From contig NZ_LJSI01000023.1 of assembly GCF_001305295.1 (NCBI RefSeq), positions 62,001 to 126,000 of the forward strand: 64,000 nucleotides of DNA, read 5' to 3'. This DNA comes from Neptunomonas antarctica. Its GTDB lineage: Bacteria > Pseudomonadota > Gammaproteobacteria > Pseudomonadales > Balneatricaceae. The translations under genes and the position numbers were made by a program. The notes under the pieces were generated by a model. That model was not told the origin of the DNA. It worked only from the letters and a program-made list of their open reading frames with translations, and made no database searches. Below are positions 27,651-36,708 of this stretch, piece after piece. The number at the start of each line of letters is the position of its first letter. Position 1 is the first letter of the stretch.

Positions 27651-29906
27651 GTGATTCTGGCAAGGTATTTTTCATCTTATCGTCCGTTAACCACTATAGT
27701 GTTGGTGCTTATCTTTATTATTTTGCTGACTCAGGTTGCGCTGCTGAGTCGTCAGCAGGCGATGCAAAATATGCAACAGAGAGCGCAGGCTGATATGAAT
27801 CGCTATCTGCTGAGTTTGCAGCAGAAGCTGGATCGTTATAAAGATTTACCTCGTTTACTCTCAACGCATTCAGAGCTAACTAATACCTTACTATATGATC
27901 CGAGCAACGACGCCAAAATGAGGGCGAGTCTTTATCTGGAGCAGGTAAATGATGTGATCGGCGCATCCGACACCTACTTGATGAATGCGAAGGGTGTTGC
28001 TATTGCTGCCAGTAACTGGAGTGAGGATGCATCGTTTGTGGGTCGGGATTTCAGCTTCAGACCGTATTTCCAGGATGCGATTGAGGGACGTTCAGGGCGT
28101 TATTTTGCCTTGGGTACCACCTCTAAAAAACGCGGTTATTTTTTCTCTTATCCGGTGGCGCATCGTGGGCAAATTATCGGTGCAGTGATCGTGAAAATTG
28201 ATCTTAATGAGATCGAGAAAGATTGGAATGATGCCACCACTGATCTGTTGGTGAGTGATGAAGATGGGGTTATTTTCATTTCGACACGTGAAGACTGGAA
28301 GTTCCATACGCTGACCCCTTTGAGTGAGACAGACGTGCAGCGTATCTATAAAAGTTTGCGCTATGGTGATTATCCCCTAACATCTCTGCAAATTATTAAG
28401 CGTCAACAGCGCGATGACGGTAGCCAGTTGATTACATTGGTAGACGGCAAGGTTATTCGTAATTCCGCATTGGATGGTGCTCGTACGGGTGAGTATCTGC
28501 TACAGAGCACGACGGTGAATGATGCCGGTTTTACTGTCTCTATACTGGCCAGTATGAAGCCGGTACATCGGCAGGTATTGAATGCCATCATGCTGGCGGC
28601 ATTCATTTATATCGCGGTGATTTTACTGATAATGGTGGTACTTTCAAGGCGTCGGATTGTTAAAGAAAGAACCCGGTTCAAGCGGCGTGAGTTAGCGTCG
28701 TTGGAGAAAAATGAAGCTAGAATCCGGGACATTATTGATAATACCCACGCCGGACTGGTTACGCTGGATATGGGTGGGCTGGTTGAGTCATTTAATCGCA
28801 CCGCTGAAAAACTATTCGGGTATCGTGAAGAGGATGTAAAACGTCAGCATTTCAGTGTGTTTTTGGTGGAGGCCGATCGTACAGTATGTTGGCAGCATAT
28901 AACGACGATGGCTAAAGAGCCGGGATCTGATTTGATGATTGAAGCATCTGGCAAGCGCCAGAATGGTACTTGTTTTCCGATTGAAATTACCATCGGTAAA
29001 ATGCCAAGAGAAGATGGGTTGCGCTTTATTGTGACTATTCATGATATTACTCAACGTAAAGAATATGAATTGGCACTGCAAAAAGCTCAGACAGAACTGG
29101 AATCCCGGGTACGTGAGCGTACGCTTGACCTGACCTGTGCGAATGTGAAGCTCAGAGATGAGATAGAGCTTCATCAAAACACCCAGAATGAATTGATTCA
29201 AACGGCAAAACTAGCCGTATTGGGCCAAATGTCTGCGGGTATCAATCATGAACTCAATCAGCCACTGACGGCGATCCGGGCGTATGCTGATAATGCCAGA
29301 CAATTTCTGAAAATGGATCGCTTAGAGCCGGTTGAACAAAACCTTTCTGAGATCAGTCAGTTGACTGAGCGCATGGCGAAGATCATTCATCCTTTAAAAG
29401 AGTTCTCTCGTAAAACCAGCGGCCAGGCAGAGTCCGTATGTATGAAATCAGTCAGGGATGGCGCAATGTCTATTATGTATGGACGCTTGAGCCGTGAAAA
29501 GGTCGTGATTAGCTGGCCTCCACGGCTGGAGTCCTGCTTTGTTCTGGGCGATATCGTACGTATTGAGCAGGTGATGGTGAATCTGATTGGGAATGCTATA
29601 CAAGCCATGGAGTCATTACCTGACAAACGTATTGATATTACGCTGACCTATCATGACACTAAACAGGTTCTTGACGTGCGTGATTATGGCCCGGGCATTC
29701 CTGACGAAGAGCTGGGGCGGGTATTCGAACCTTTCTATACGACAAAAAAAGCGGGTCAGGGGTTGGGTCTGGGATTATCTATTTCCTATCGTATTATTGA
29801 TAGTCTGGGTGGAGAATTAAGCGTTTCCAACCATTCTGAAGGCGGCGCCTTATTTAAATTAGCGCTGCCTGCTGACACTGCGCGCGCGACTTTAATCAAA
29901 AACTGA
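27651..29906 (+). CDS. dctB: C4-dicarboxylate sensor histidine kinase DctB
   Basis: A 751-residue membrane kinase. A first transmembrane helix (about 11-32) and a second (about 313-335) flank a periplasmic double-Cache sensor domain (with FSFRPYFQDAIEGRSGRYFALG, typical of DctB-like Cache domains). A PAS domain (about 355-470), a coiled coil, a HisKA domain with the His in GINHELNQPLTAIRAYADNA (near 534), and a HATPase_c domain (NLIGNAIQAME, DYGPGIPD, GLGLGLSIS) follow. The start GTG 27651 lies only one base after GAAGGGG; a CTG at 27657 would be better spaced, so the first residues are uncertain. It precedes dctD by 22 bp and is expected to sense succinate, malate or fumarate. Confidence 0.93.
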   Translation: MILARYFSSYRPLTTIVLVLIFIILLTQVALLSRQQAMQNMQQRAQADMNRYLLSLQQKLDRYKDLPRLLSTHSELTNTLLYDPSNDAKMRASLYLEQVNDVIGASDTYLMNAKGVAIAASNWSEDASFVGRDFSFRPYFQDAIEGRSGRYFALGTTSKKRGYFFSYPVAHRGQIIGAVIVKIDLNEIEKDWNDATTDLLVSDEDGVIFISTREDWKFHTLTPLSETDVQRIYKSLRYGDYPLTSLQIIKRQQRDDGSQLITLVDGKVIRNSALDGARTGEYLLQSTTVNDAGFTVSILASMKPVHRQVLNAIMLAAFIYIAVILLIMVVLSRRRIVKERTRFKRRELASLEKNEARIRDIIDNTHAGLVTLDMGGLVESFNRTAEKLFGYREEDVKRQHFSVFLVEADRTVCWQHITTMAKEPGSDLMIEASGKRQNGTCFPIEITIGKMPREDGLRFIVTIHDITQRKEYELALQKAQTELESRVRERTLDLTCANVKLRDEIELHQNTQNELIQTAKLAVLGQMSAGINHELNQPLTAIRAYADNARQFLKMDRLEPVEQNLSEISQLTERMAKIIHPLKEFSRKTSGQAESVCMKSVRDGAMSIMYGRLSREKVVISWPPRLESCFVLGDIVRIEQVMVNLIGNAIQAMESLPDKRIDITLTYHDTKQVLDVRDYGPGIPDEELGRVFEPFYTTKKAGQGLGLGLSISYRIIDSLGGELSVSNHSEGGALFKLALPADTARATLIKN

Positions 29907-29928
29907 CAACCATATAGCGGGATAACGT

Positions 29929-31335
29929 ATGCAGTCTCTGGATCTGAATCAAAGCACTTTGTCGCAAAACAATCTGCATCAAAATAATGCGGTGCTTCTT
30001 GTTGATGATGAAAAACATATCCGGCTCTCTGCCGGGCAGACTCTGGAACTGGCCGGTTATAGTGTCTTGGCTCTGTCGAATGCTGAAAAAGCGCTCGGGC
30101 ATATTAGCGGTGAGTGGGGCGGTGTGTTGGTTACCGATATTAATATGCCGGGCATTGATGGTTTGGAGTTGATGCAGCGCGCGCATGTGATTGATCCTGA
30201 TTTGCCGGTTATTCTGATCACAGGACATGGTGATATTTCAATGGCAGTCAGCGCCATGCGTAATGGTGCTTATGACTTTATTGAGAAGCCTTTCTCGACT
30301 GATCTGCTGGTGGATATCGTGCGCCGGGCGATGGATAAACGTGCGTTAACCATCGAGAATCGGAGATTGCGTCAGGAGCTGGACGCGCAAAATGCGCCGG
30401 GTCCTCGTATTATTGGTAATACGCCGGCGGTTACGCAGTTACGCCGCTTAGTTAATACGGTAGCCGATACGCCGGCTGATATTCTGATACTTGCCGAGAC
30501 GGGTGCCGGTAAAGATTTGATAGCGCGTTATATTCATGAGCATAGTGGCCGACGGGATAAAAATTTCGTTGCGATTAACTGCGGTGCCGTACCCGAAAGT
30601 CTGATAGAAAGCGAACTGTTCGGCCATGAGAAGGGCGCTTTTACCGATGCTAAAGCCAAGCGTATCGGTAAATTTGAGCATGCGAATGGCGGTACCTTGT
30701 TTCTTGATGAGATTGAAAGCATGCCGCTGGCGTTGCAGGTAAAGCTGCTGCGGGTGTTAGAAGAGCGCACCATAGAGCGGCTGGGTTCCAATGAGCTGAT
30801 ACCTTTGAATATACGGGTCATTGCCGCCAGTAAAATGGATTTGAAAGAACAGGCCGAACGTGGCGCTTTTCGTGAAGATCTCTATTACCGTTTAAATGTT
30901 GTGCGGGTAGACGTGCCTCCGCTGAGGAATCGTTTGGATGATGTACCTATGCTTTTTCAGCATTTTTCAATTTTGGCCTCTGCTCAATACAACAGAGAAG
31001 TTTTGCCGCTGAATATGGAACGGATGCACAGTCTGATGACGCATGATTGGCCGGGTAATGTCAGAGAGCTACGCAATTTAGCAGAGCGATATGTATTGCT
31101 GGGTGAAAGTTGCACCTTTGATTTTGATAACCGGCCGATTACTGACAGTTCTGTGACGGGTAAAATGACACTGCCTGAGCAGGTGGAGCGCTTTGAAAAA
31201 ATACTGCTACAAACTGAATTATCCAGACATGGTGGTTCTATCAAAGATACATTGGACAGTCTCGGGCTGCCGCGCAAGACGCTATACGATAAAATGAGAA
31301 AATATGATCTGGATAAAAACGATTACAAGGCGTGA
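29929..31335 (+). CDS. dctD: Sigma-54-dependent response regulator DctD
   Basis: A 468-residue NtrC-family activator. The receiver domain has the phospho-acceptor Asp70 (VTDINMPGIDG) and a Lys in IEKPFS. The AAA+ domain has Walker A ETGAGKD and the sigma-54 contact loop GAFTDA near residue 240. A Fis-type helix-turn-helix lies near the C-terminus (GGSIKDTLDSLGLPRKTLYDKM). It is phosphorylated by the upstream DctB. Its likely target is the near-consensus -24/-12 promoter ahead of dctP, with tandem GGAAAT-core elements further upstream. Confidence 0.95.
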   Translation: MQSLDLNQSTLSQNNLHQNNAVLLVDDEKHIRLSAGQTLELAGYSVLALSNAEKALGHISGEWGGVLVTDINMPGIDGLELMQRAHVIDPDLPVILITGHGDISMAVSAMRNGAYDFIEKPFSTDLLVDIVRRAMDKRALTIENRRLRQELDAQNAPGPRIIGNTPAVTQLRRLVNTVADTPADILILAETGAGKDLIARYIHEHSGRRDKNFVAINCGAVPESLIESELFGHEKGAFTDAKAKRIGKFEHANGGTLFLDEIESMPLALQVKLLRVLEERTIERLGSNELIPLNIRVIAASKMDLKEQAERGAFREDLYYRLNVVRVDVPPLRNRLDDVPMLFQHFSILASAQYNREVLPLNMERMHSLMTHDWPGNVRELRNLAERYVLLGESCTFDFDNRPITDSSVTGKMTLPEQVERFEKILLQTELSRHGGSIKDTLDSLGLPRKTLYDKMRKYDLDKNDYKA

Positions 31336-31347
31336 GAAAAACACATA

Positions 31348-31374
31348 AAAAAGGCCTCTTAGTGAGGCCTTTTT
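31348..31374. terminator. Bidirectional terminator between dctD and the chemoreceptor gene
   Basis: A perfect 11-bp stem, AAAAAGGCCTC and GAGGCCTTTTT, closes a TTAGT loop. It serves both convergent genes. Confidence 0.9.
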
Positions 31375-31396
31375 AGTTTATATGTTACGGCTTTTA

Positions 31397-33010
31397 TCAG
31401 AGCTTAAATCGGTTCACCAATGACTCAAGCTGCGTTGCCAGTGAACCCAATTCAGAAGATACTGATGTGAGCTGCGTAGCGCGGTCTGCTGTACGGCTCG
31501 CGCTTTGACTAATATCCTGCACGCTGCTTTCAACACTATCTGCCATCATGGATTGCTCTTTAATAGCACTGGCAACCTGATGGTTCATATCATTGATGAT
31601 ACGTACTTCTTCAGCGATATTAACCAAGGCATCCGAGGTTTTTTGAACGCTTACCACCCCTTTTTCTGCGCTTAACATCGCGCCTTCCATGACACTAACT
31701 GCGCCTTCGGCATCCTTCTGCAGGCGATTAATAATAGTATTGATCTCTTCTGTAGAGTGATGCGTACGACTAGCCAGTGTTCTGACTTCGTCGGCCACTA
31801 CCGCAAAGCCTCGTCCTTGTTCCCCGGCACGCGCGGCTTCTATGGCGGCGTTTAAGGCCAGTAAGTTGGTCTGTCCTGCAATTTTCTGAATCACTTCCAG
31901 TACCGTGCCGACATTCTGGCTTTGGTCATTAAGTTGCTGAATGACGTGTGTTGCCTGAGAAATATTTTCTTTCAATGCTTCAATGGCATGTAGTGCTTCT
32001 TGAGTGATTTTTGTGCTGTTGGTAGTTTCTTGGAGCGCCAGATCTGAAGCTGCGACTGTGTGCTCTGCATTAGTCGCGACACTTTGAGTAGCGGCTCCCA
32101 TTTGTTCCATAGCAGAGGCAACAGAGCTGGTCTGAATCTGTTGGTTATGCACGGCTTGTGATGCCATATTGGCGATATCATTGATTTGGAGACTCGACGT
32201 GCCGAGCTTCAATATGGTGTTGCTGACTTGTTTTAAACTATCGTGGAAGTGATTCAGCATGGAATTGAAAGCGGTCGACATCTGACCTATTTCGTCGTTC
32301 GACGTCACTTCAATTCGCAGGTTGAGATTGGCGTCTTTTTCAATGGTATTAATAGTTTGGCTGAGCCGGTTGATAGGCGTGACGACCAGACGACGTAATA
32401 ATAAACTGATTATAATAATGCCGCCGATAAATAAGATCAGTTCAACCAAAGCGACAGCAGTAATATTGCTGAATACCGCCGCATCCAGATTTTCAAATGA
32501 GTAAGTCACGCGTACCGCGCCAAGAATCTGGCCTTCTGGGACCTGGTGGCACAATAAGCAATTGGTACCTTTGTAGCTACTTAATGCTTTCATCGGGGTG
32601 ACTACGACGAGGCGATGGCCTTTATCGTCATTAATCTCTTCGATGATATGCTCGCCCTTCATTGCGCGGCGGTCAAAATCATCCTGTATGCCGGAGTCTG
32701 CTGAGCCCGGACCATAAACGGCTGTTACGGCCTTGCCTCGAATAATACGCGCTTCGATTAACTCTTCGTTGGTAGTGATTTTTTGTTGCAGAGTAGAACG
32801 GTTAGCCATAGCACCACTAATCATCAGCATATTGATGCTATCAAAGTAAGAGTCAGCAGTTGTTAATGTCGTTTTACGAGCGACTTCATCAATCAGTCCC
32901 GTTTGGCTTTTGAATATGGCTGTTAGACTGCTGATCAGAACAATAGTGAAAACGGCAATCAAAGAGAGGTTTACTTTCGTTTGAATGGATATCCCTTTAT
33001 GTATAGTCAC
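31397..33010 (-). CDS. Methyl-accepting chemotaxis protein with a CxxCH motif in its sensor domain
   Basis: A chemoreceptor of about 537 residues. Transmembrane helices (about 13-33 and 182-206) flank a periplasmic domain of roughly 150 residues. A HAMP domain and a long signalling coiled coil with the conserved tip ([20 protein letters not shown]) follow. There is no C-terminal CheR-tethering pentapeptide. The periplasmic domain contains Cys-Leu-Leu-Cys-His (codons at 32546-32560), a c-type heme attachment motif, just before the second helix. I chose GTG 33010 because AGGAG lies 5 bases upstream; the ATG at 33046 has no ribosome-binding site and adds 12 residues. It lies between dctD and the dctP promoter but is transcribed the other way. 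Confidence 0.9.
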   Translation of the reverse strand: MTIHKGISIQTKVNLSLIAVFTIVLISSLTAIFKSQTGLIDEVARKTTLTTADSYFDSINMLMISGAMANRSTLQQKITTNEELIEARIIRGKAVTAVYGPGSADSGIQDDFDRRAMKGEHIIEEINDDKGHRLVVVTPMKALSSYKGTNCLLCHQVPEGQILGAVRVTYSFENLDAAVFSNITAVALVELILFIGGIIIISLLLRRLVVTPINRLSQTINTIEKDANLNLRIEVTSNDEIGQMSTAFNSMLNHFHDSLKQVSNTILKLGTSSLQINDIANMASQAVHNQQIQTSSVASAMEQMGAATQSVATNAEHTVAASDLALQETTNSTKITQEALHAIEALKENISQATHVIQQLNDQSQNVGTVLEVIQKIAGQTNLLALNAAIEAARAGEQGRGFAVVADEVRTLASRTHHSTEEINTIINRLQKDAEGAVSVMEGAMLSAEKGVVSVQKTSDALVNIAEEVRIINDMNHQVASAIKEQSMMADSVESSVQDISQSASRTADRATQLTSVSSELGSLATQLESLVNRFKL

Positions 33011-33157
33011 ACCAACTCCTGCATTTTGAAAAGGATTTAATCCCATTAATGTTAGCTTAACATCGGCAAACTGTAGGGGATCTTGAGTCTTTTGTCCTGA
33101 ACTTACATCAATGAATATCTGAATTTGTCTTGGTTCGTATCATCTCCTCAAAATAGA

Positions 33158-33209
33158 TGTGTGGATTTCCGCCTATTTAGGGGTTAAAGGATGGGTGGAA
33201 ATACGCCAT
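33158..33209. promoter_or_regulatory. Tandem GGAAAT-core elements, candidate DctD enhancer sites
   Basis: Site 1 (33158-33175) reads TAGGCGGAAATCCACACA on the minus strand. Site 2 (33192-33209) reads TGGGTGGAAATACGCCAT on the plus strand. Both share a G-x-GGAAAT-x-C core in opposite orientations with centres 34 bp apart. Site 1 resembles the rhizobial DctD site as I remember it (TGTGCGGAAATCCGCACA), about 15 of 18 positions. The pair lies about 65-115 bp upstream of the -24 box, a normal place for a sigma-54 enhancer. The match to the published site is from memory. Confidence 0.6.
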
Positions 33210-33272
33210 ATTGTTATGGTAGTAGTAAGTGATGTTTATTATAACTTATTGTTTTTGATTTAGAAAAAAAAG

Positions 33273-33289
33273 TTGGCCCTGTATTTGCT
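33273..33289 (+). promoter_or_regulatory. Sigma-54 (-24/-12) promoter of dctP
   Basis: TTGGCCCTGTATTTGCT fits the RpoN consensus TTGGCACGnnnnTTGCW at 11 of 13 defined positions, with the invariant GG (33275-33276) and GC (33287-33288) exactly 10 bases apart. The predicted start is near 33300, giving a leader of roughly 85 bases to the dctP ATG. Confidence 0.85.
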
Positions 33290-33386
33290 TTGTTAGTATT
33301 AGATGTCAGCGTTATATTTTTTATTAAATAGGCGCGGGCAACAAACGCGAAACAATCAGAATAAATCCAAAAACAGGAGATACACA

Positions 33387-34370
33387 ATGCGTTTACTGAC
33401 AGCCGCTGTAACTACGCTAGCGTTGGCATTCGGTGCTCAAGCCGCCGTAGCCTCGCCCGTCGAAATTAAATTTTCTCATGTCGTTGCTGAGAATACTCCC
33501 AAGGGTCAGATGGCGATCAAGTTTAAAGAACTGGTCGCTGAACGCCTTGCTGGTCGTGTTGAAGTTGATGTTTTTCCTAGCTCTCAGTTATTCGGCGATA
33601 ATAAAGTGCTGGAAGCCATGTTGCTGGGTGACGTGCAGTTAGCTGCGCCATCATTGTCAAAATTCCAGCAATACACCAAACAACTACAAATCTACGATCT
33701 GCCTTTCCTGTTTAAAGATATGGAAGCTGTTGAGCGTTTTCAGCAGGGCCCTGATGGTCAGGGGCTATTAAGCTCTCTGGAGTCGAAAGGTCTGGTTGGT
33801 TTAGGTTATTTACATAACGGCATGAAGCAGTTATCTGCGAGTAACCCGATAAAAGTACCGGCAGACGCTGCGGGCAGAAAATTCCGGATTATGACGTCGG
33901 ACGTACTTCAGGCGCAGTTTGAAGCCGTGGATGCCGTACCACTGAAAAAACCATTCTCTGAAGTGTTTACACTGCTACAGACAAAGGCGATCGATGGTCA
34001 GGAAAACACCTGGTCTAACATCTATTCTAAAAAATTCTTCGAAGTTCAGCCATTCATCACGGAATCTAACCATGGCGTGTTGGATTATCTGGTTGTGACC
34101 TCTGCTGAGTTCTGGATGTCTTTGGATGATGATCTGCGTATTGAACTGAAAAAAGCGTTGGATGATGCGATTGCATACGGTAATGGCATTGCTGCTGAAA
34201 AAGCTAATGAAGATAAGCAGCAAATTGTTGATTCTAAGCGTTCTGAGGTGATTACTTTGACCGATGCTGAGCGTCAGCAGTGGGTTGATGCGATGAAACC
34301 CGTTTGGAAACAGTTTGAAGCAGAGATCGGTGCTGACCTTATTGAGGCGGCACAAGCCTCTAATAAGTAA
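33387..34370 (+). CDS. dctP: TRAP transporter solute-binding protein DctP
   Basis: A 327-residue periplasmic binding protein of the DctP family. The signal peptide MRLLTAAVTTLALAFGAQA is followed by the mature domain starting VEIKFSHVVAENTPKGQMA. The TRAP-typical QLQIYDLPFLFKDMEAVERF, FRIMTSDVLQAQFEAVDAVP (with the ligand-binding Arg) and DGQENTWSNIYSKKFFEVQ segments are present. ATG 33387 has AGGAGA 7 bases upstream; an in-frame upstream ATG at 33303 lies at the predicted transcription start and would mask the signal peptide. It likely binds C4-dicarboxylates. Control by DctBD via the upstream sigma-54 promoter is inferred. Confidence 0.94.
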   Translation: MRLLTAAVTTLALAFGAQAAVASPVEIKFSHVVAENTPKGQMAIKFKELVAERLAGRVEVDVFPSSQLFGDNKVLEAMLLGDVQLAAPSLSKFQQYTKQLQIYDLPFLFKDMEAVERFQQGPDGQGLLSSLESKGLVGLGYLHNGMKQLSASNPIKVPADAAGRKFRIMTSDVLQAQFEAVDAVPLKKPFSEVFTLLQTKAIDGQENTWSNIYSKKFFEVQPFITESNHGVLDYLVVTSAEFWMSLDDDLRIELKKALDDAIAYGNGIAAEKANEDKQQIVDSKRSEVITLTDAERQQWVDAMKPVWKQFEAEIGADLIEAAQASNK

Positions 34371-34386
34371 GATCGTCTTGCGATAA

Positions 34387-34414
34387 AGACGGGCCTTCCT
34401 GGCTCGTCTGTTTT
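34387..34414 (+). terminator. Hairpin with T tract between dctP and dctQ (partial terminator)
   Basis: AGACGGGCC and GGCTCGTCT form a 9-bp stem with one G-U pair and a 5-base loop, followed by GTTTT. It starts 16 bp after the dctP stop. Its modest strength suits attenuation, letting more DctP than DctQM be made. Confidence 0.65.
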
Positions 34415-34573
34415 ACTCAGCGTATAGCTTTAAAAATCATGTGAAAACGATAGTGTTTAGCCGAGAGCTTCTCCTGTGCTGCTGTCTTCGTACTGGTGAG
34501 CTGCGTGAGTTGAGTTGTCCTGTAAATGTTATATCAAGATAAAAATAATCGATGTCTGTAGATGGGGACTGTG

Positions 34574-35161
34574 ATGATTAAAAAAGTGGTTTCGCACCTG
34601 GAGGAGGGATTTATATCTCTGCTTCTGGTTTCAATGACCTTACTGGTGTTCGTTGAAGTGGTGGCCCGTTTCGGCTTCAACTCCGGTATTCACTGGGCAC
34701 AGGAAGCCACGCTGCTAATGGCCGCCTGGTTTGTGCTGTTCGGTGCCTCTTATGGGGTAAAAGTCGGTGCACATATTGGCGTAGATGTCTTCGTCAAAAT
34801 GTTACCCGCTAATACTCACCGGTTTTTCACCTTATTAGCTATCGCGCTCTGCCTGATTTACTGCGGCCTGTTCGTCTATGGCTCTTGGATCTACCTGAGC
34901 AAGATGAAAATGATCGGCATTGAGATGGCAGATATTCCCATTCCTAAGTGGATTCCGATGAGCATATTGGTTATCGGCTTTGTGTTGTTGATTATTCGTT
35001 TCTTACAGCTTGGCTGGAAAGTTATGATTGGCGAAGCGGAGGGCTTTCATTTTGCGGATGAAGCAAAAGAGTCAATGTCCATTGCTAATGAGCTGAAAGA
35101 AACCGCACTGGGTGACCAGGATAGTAATAATACTCATCAGAATAAGGGAGATAAATCATGA
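34574..35161 (+). CDS. dctQ: TRAP transporter small permease DctQ
   Basis: A 195-residue membrane protein with four helices (roughly 12-32, 48-64, 85-107 and 130-152). It has the DctQ pattern EVVARFGFNSGIHWAQEATLLMAAWFVLFGASYGVKVGAHIGVDV (residues about 28-72), including the conserved Trp and Glu residues. The cytoplasmic tail is unusually long and polar (about 155-195). ATG 34574 is chosen because GGGG lies 6 bases upstream; ATG 34562 has no such site. Its end overlaps dctM by ATGA (35158-35161), indicating translational coupling. The 203-bp gap after dctP holds a hairpin and no other gene. Confidence 0.93.
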   Translation: MIKKVVSHLEEGFISLLLVSMTLLVFVEVVARFGFNSGIHWAQEATLLMAAWFVLFGASYGVKVGAHIGVDVFVKMLPANTHRFFTLLAIALCLIYCGLFVYGSWIYLSKMKMIGIEMADIPIPKWIPMSILVIGFVLLIIRFLQLGWKVMIGEAEGFHFADEAKESMSIANELKETALGDQDSNNTHQNKGDKS

Positions 35162-36555
35162 CTATCGCGGTTCTTTTTATCACCTTGTTTTTCTGTATGT
35201 TTATCGGCATGCCCATTGCTATCGCACTCGGCTTATCGTCAATAACGACCATTTTGATGTTTTCAAATGATTCACTGGCGTCTGTTTCGCTTAAATTATT
35301 TGAGGCAACTTCAGAACACTACACGCTATTAGCGATTCCGTTCTTTGTATTGTCATCGGCTTTCCTGTCGACCGGTGGTGTGGCCAAGCGTCTGATCAAC
35401 TTTGCCGTTGATACCGTAGGCCACATTAAAGGTGGTCTGGCGATGGCGTCAGTTATGGCCTGTATGCTATTTGCGGCGGTTTCAGGCTCTTCGCCTGCAA
35501 CAGTAGCGGCGATTGGAACTATCTGTATCGCCGGTATGGTGCGTTCGGGTTATCCACAGTCTTTTGCGGCGGGCGTTATTGCTAACGCCGGTACTTTAGG
35601 CATCCTGATTCCTCCTTCAATCGTCATGCTTGTTTATGCAGCGGCAACTGAAGTGTCGGCTTCGCGTATGTTTATGGCAGGGTTTATTCCCGGCCTGATG
35701 ATGGGTCTTATCCTGATGATCGCGATTTACATTGTCGCGCGTATCAAAGGACTGCCTTCTCAGCCATTCCCGGGTTTTAGAAAGCTGGCGCGCTCAGGTG
35801 TGATTGCCTTAGGTGGCATGATGCTGATCTTCATCGTGTTGGGTTCTATTTATGGTGGGGTGGCATCACCGACAGAAGCGGCCGCTGTTGCTGCTGTGTA
35901 TGGTTACTTTATTGCGGTGGTTGGTTATCGTGATATCGGCCCGATGAAAGGCGTTCCCTGGCAGAAGGGTGGTGAAAACTTTGCCTCTGCTGCCGCACGT
36001 AACACCGCTCAAATGTTGATGGCGATTCCTAAGTCCTTTGCCGATCCTGAAGTGCGTAAAGTGATTCTGGATGCGTCAAAAGTATCTTTGATGTTGCTGT
36101 TCATTATTGCCAATGCGATGTTGTTCGCCCACGTGCTGACGACAGAACGTATTCCGCATACGATTGCAGAGTCTATTATTGCCTGGGGCTTGCCAGCATG
36201 GGGCTTCCTGATTGTGGTAAATATCTTACTGCTGATTGCGGGTAACTTTATGGAGCCATCAGCGATCATACTGATTATGGCGCCTATTCTGTTCCCTATT
36301 GCGATGAAGCTGGGAATCGATCCGATCCATCTGGGTATCATCATGGTAGTTAACATGGAGATTGGGATGCTAACGCCGCCGGTGGGGCTGAACCTCTTCG
36401 TGACGGCAGGTATTACCGGCCAGAATATGATTTGGGTAATTAAAGCGTGTCTGCCGTGGTTATGTTTGTTATTAGGCTTCCTGATGTTGATCACTTATGT
36501 ACCGCAGATATCGCTGTTTCTGCCGGAGTATATTGATAAATTAAACGGCTACTAG
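35158..36555 (+). CDS. dctM: TRAP transporter large permease DctM
   Basis: A 465-residue permease with about 12 hydrophobic segments that carries out Na+-coupled C4-dicarboxylate import with DctQ and DctP. Family segments include AAVSGSSPATVAAIGTI, GTLGILIPPSIVMLVYAAATE and the Met-Glu-x-x-x-x-Thr-Pro-Pro-Val-Gly-Leu-Asn region near the C-terminus. It is some 35 residues longer than usual DctM proteins (about 427), mostly from an extra hydrophilic loop near residues 265-300 (KGVPWQKGGENFASAAARNT). The start overlaps dctQ in an ATGA junction. A strong terminator follows. Confidence 0.95.
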   Translation: MTIAVLFITLFFCMFIGMPIAIALGLSSITTILMFSNDSLASVSLKLFEATSEHYTLLAIPFFVLSSAFLSTGGVAKRLINFAVDTVGHIKGGLAMASVMACMLFAAVSGSSPATVAAIGTICIAGMVRSGYPQSFAAGVIANAGTLGILIPPSIVMLVYAAATEVSASRMFMAGFIPGLMMGLILMIAIYIVARIKGLPSQPFPGFRKLARSGVIALGGMMLIFIVLGSIYGGVASPTEAAAVAAVYGYFIAVVGYRDIGPMKGVPWQKGGENFASAAARNTAQMLMAIPKSFADPEVRKVILDASKVSLMLLFIIANAMLFAHVLTTERIPHTIAESIIAWGLPAWGFLIVVNILLLIAGNFMEPSAIILIMAPILFPIAMKLGIDPIHLGIIMVVNMEIGMLTPPVGLNLFVTAGITGQNMIWVIKACLPWLCLLLGFLMLITYVPQISLFLPEYIDKLNGY

Positions 36556-36616
36556 CAGGTTGCCGGGCTTAAAGATGAAAATCTAATTCAGTTTTAGTGA
36601 GAAGATGTGCACTTGG

Positions 36617-36641
36617 CCGCCCTTATGGGGCGGTTTTTTTT
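36617..36641 (+). terminator. Intrinsic terminator of dctPQM
   Basis: The stem CCGCCC/GGGCGG with a TTATG loop is followed by eight T residues, 60 bp after the dctM stop. Confidence 0.9.
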
Positions 36642-36708
36642 GTTTAGTCTCTGCCAGAGTTGAGTACAATACAAAGCTCACATAGTTGAATTGGGAAGAG
36701 ATACGAAC

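Noticed and set aside
33303-33386. Longer DctP with an extra 28 N-terminal residues
   Set aside because: The upstream ATG falls at the predicted sigma-54 transcription start and the extension would bury the signal peptide; the ATG at 33387 has AGGAGA.
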